Positions 5,086-5,648 of a stretch of 5,648 nt of DNA are shown here, piece after piece. Origin of the DNA: Hyphomicrobiales bacterium (GTDB lineage Bacteria > Pseudomonadota > Alphaproteobacteria > Rhizobiales > Aestuariivirgaceae); assembly GCA_026996935.1 (NCBI GenBank), contig JALWJW010000117.1:1-5648 (forward strand). The letters are read 5' to 3'. Below the pieces are notes generated by a model. It worked only from the letters and a program-made list of their open reading frames with translations, did no database searches and was not told the DNA's origin. Every line of letters begins with the position of its first letter. Positions within the stretch are counted from its first letter, which is position 1. The translations under genes were made by a program, and so were the position numbers.

Positions 5086-5648
5086 ATGGCGATTATTACC
5101 GGGGATTCAGCAGACAATATTCTAAATGGTACTGAAAATGACGACCAAATTATTGGTTTAGCTGGAAATGATGCCATAAGAGGCAATGGCGGCAATGATG
5201 ATTTATCGGGCGGTGCGGGTGATGATAGTTTTATCGTTGTCGGCAATGATGGCACCGATACGATTGATGGTGGCGATGGGTATGACACCATTCAAGGCAG
5301 TATTTATGGCGATGTTTTCGGGGTCAACTCAACCGCGTCAAACTGGAACAATGTTGAAGAAGTTGATGGCGGTGCAGGCTATGACCGCATTGTGGCAACA
5401 TCAGGTGATGACAATTTAGACTTTTCTACAGGTATCGTTTTAAACAGCATCGAACGGATTGATGGTGGGGCAGGCAATGATACCATTATCGGCACCAGCG
5501 GTAATGATGGCATTGAAGGTGGCTCGGGCAATGATGATTTATCGGGCGGTGCGGGTGATGATAGTTTTATCGTTGTCGGCAATGATGGCACCGATACGAT
5601 TGATGGTGGCGATGGGTATGACACTATTCAAGGCAGCATTTATGGCGA
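5086..5648 (+). CDS. RTX calcium-binding repeat protein, probable type I secretion substrate (N-terminal part, cut by window end)
   Basis: An open frame of 187 codons runs from the ATG at 5086 off the window edge. There is no signal peptide or N-terminal domain, and acidic Gly-Asp-Asn-rich repeats begin within the first 20 residues. Nonapeptides of the GGxGxDxUx type are at 42-50 (GGAGDDSFI), 62-70, 95-103, 127-135 (GGAGNDTII), 145-153 and 154-162, with weaker ones near 14-32. Such repeats fold into a parallel beta-roll that binds calcium outside the cell. RTX proteins are normally exported by a type I system through a C-terminal signal, which would lie beyond the window, and no exporter genes are seen. 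A unit of 112 residues starts to repeat (about 20-131, then 132 on). Inside it, two ~31-residue sub-units end in IE/VEE-V/I-DGGAG-(N/Y)-D (72-102 and 105-134). The ATG is preceded by GAGAG, a modest ribosome site. The final function (adhesin, protease, lipase, S-layer or other) cannot be told from this part. Confidence 0.9.
   Translation, partial: MAIITGDSADNILNGTENDDQIIGLAGNDAIRGNGGNDDLSGGAGDDSFIVVGNDGTDTIDGGDGYDTIQGSIYGDVFGVNSTASNWNNVEEVDGGAGYDRIVATSGDDNLDFSTGIVLNSIERIDGGAGNDTIIGTSGNDGIEGGSGNDDLSGGAGDDSFIVVGNDGTDTIDGGDGYDTIQGSIYG
5191..5312 (+). repeat. Long direct repeat within the RTX gene, copy 1
   Basis: This 122-bp stretch recurs 336 bp downstream with only two differences, at 5289 (C versus T) and 5301 (T versus C). 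Both are silent third-codon changes. The first 98 bp are identical. It encodes residues 36-77, including two RTX nonapeptides and the segment DDSFIVVGNDGTDTIDGG. Confidence 0.95.
5527..5648 (+). repeat. Long direct repeat within the RTX gene, copy 2 (reaches window end)
   Basis: This is the second copy of the 122-bp sequence at 5191-5312, in the same reading frame and 336 bp (112 codons) later. The identity is still running when the window ends, so the true repeat is probably longer. To the left of 5527 the two units are related in protein sequence but differ strongly in DNA. Confidence 0.95.

Noticed and set aside
5082..5624. Two similar Pro/Ser-rich minus-strand open frames that share most of their sequence
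   Set aside because: Their similarity is only the antisense reading of the RTX DNA repeat. The plus-strand frame gives canonical RTX nonapeptides and is the real one.
5191..5648. CRISPR-like array
   Set aside because: The two repeats are 122 bp long, coding and in frame, with related protein sequence between them. There are no short repeats with unique spacers.

Overview
The window looks like part of a bacterial chromosome, most likely from an alphaproteobacterium of marine or similar habitat. That placement is inference. It rests on moderate GC content with AT-rich gaps between genes, a RecQ whose aromatic loop reads QWGPSFRPEY (a form I associate with alphaproteobacteria), a class III CoA-transferase paired with an acyl-CoA dehydrogenase-fold enzyme, and a secreted-type RTX protein. 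There are five protein genes, two of them cut by the window edges. I see no RNA genes, insertion sequences, CRISPR arrays or phage genes.

Left part (1-1813, minus strand): a two-gene unit read right to left. A CaiB/BaiF (class III) CoA-transferase is followed after 32 bp by the N-terminal 183 residues of an acyl-CoA dehydrogenase-superfamily protein. Several stretches of the second protein, including an arginine at residue 84, match what I remember of 3-sulfinopropionyl-CoA desulfinase (Acd) from Advenella mimigardefordensis. A class III CoA-transferase (Act) is known to activate 3-sulfinopropionate in Variovorax paradoxus. The pair therefore probably activates a sulfinate to its CoA thioester and removes sulfite, leaving propionyl-CoA. 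This is the most specific metabolic prediction in the window.

Middle (1814-3036): a 170-bp AT-rich divergent promoter region contains a perfect 16-bp palindrome, a probable operator. To its right, on the plus strand, is a zinc-dependent deacylase of the succinylglutamate desuccinylase/aspartoacylase family with a C-terminal barrel-sandwich domain. Its substrate cannot be read from the sequence. It converges with recQ, with only 11 bp between the stop codons.

Right part (3048-5648): recQ, on the minus strand, is complete with helicase, zinc, RQC and HRDC regions. A 238-bp AT-rich divergent gap follows. It holds an 11-bp tandem direct repeat and a short dyad just upstream of recQ, and a candidate promoter for the next gene. 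The last gene, on the plus strand and running off the end, encodes a protein that begins almost at once with calcium-binding RTX nonapeptides. It contains a repeat with a 112-residue period, and a 122-bp part of the two copies differs at only two silent positions. The genes on either side of each divergent gap do not form an obvious single pathway. The desulfinase pair is the only clear functional unit.
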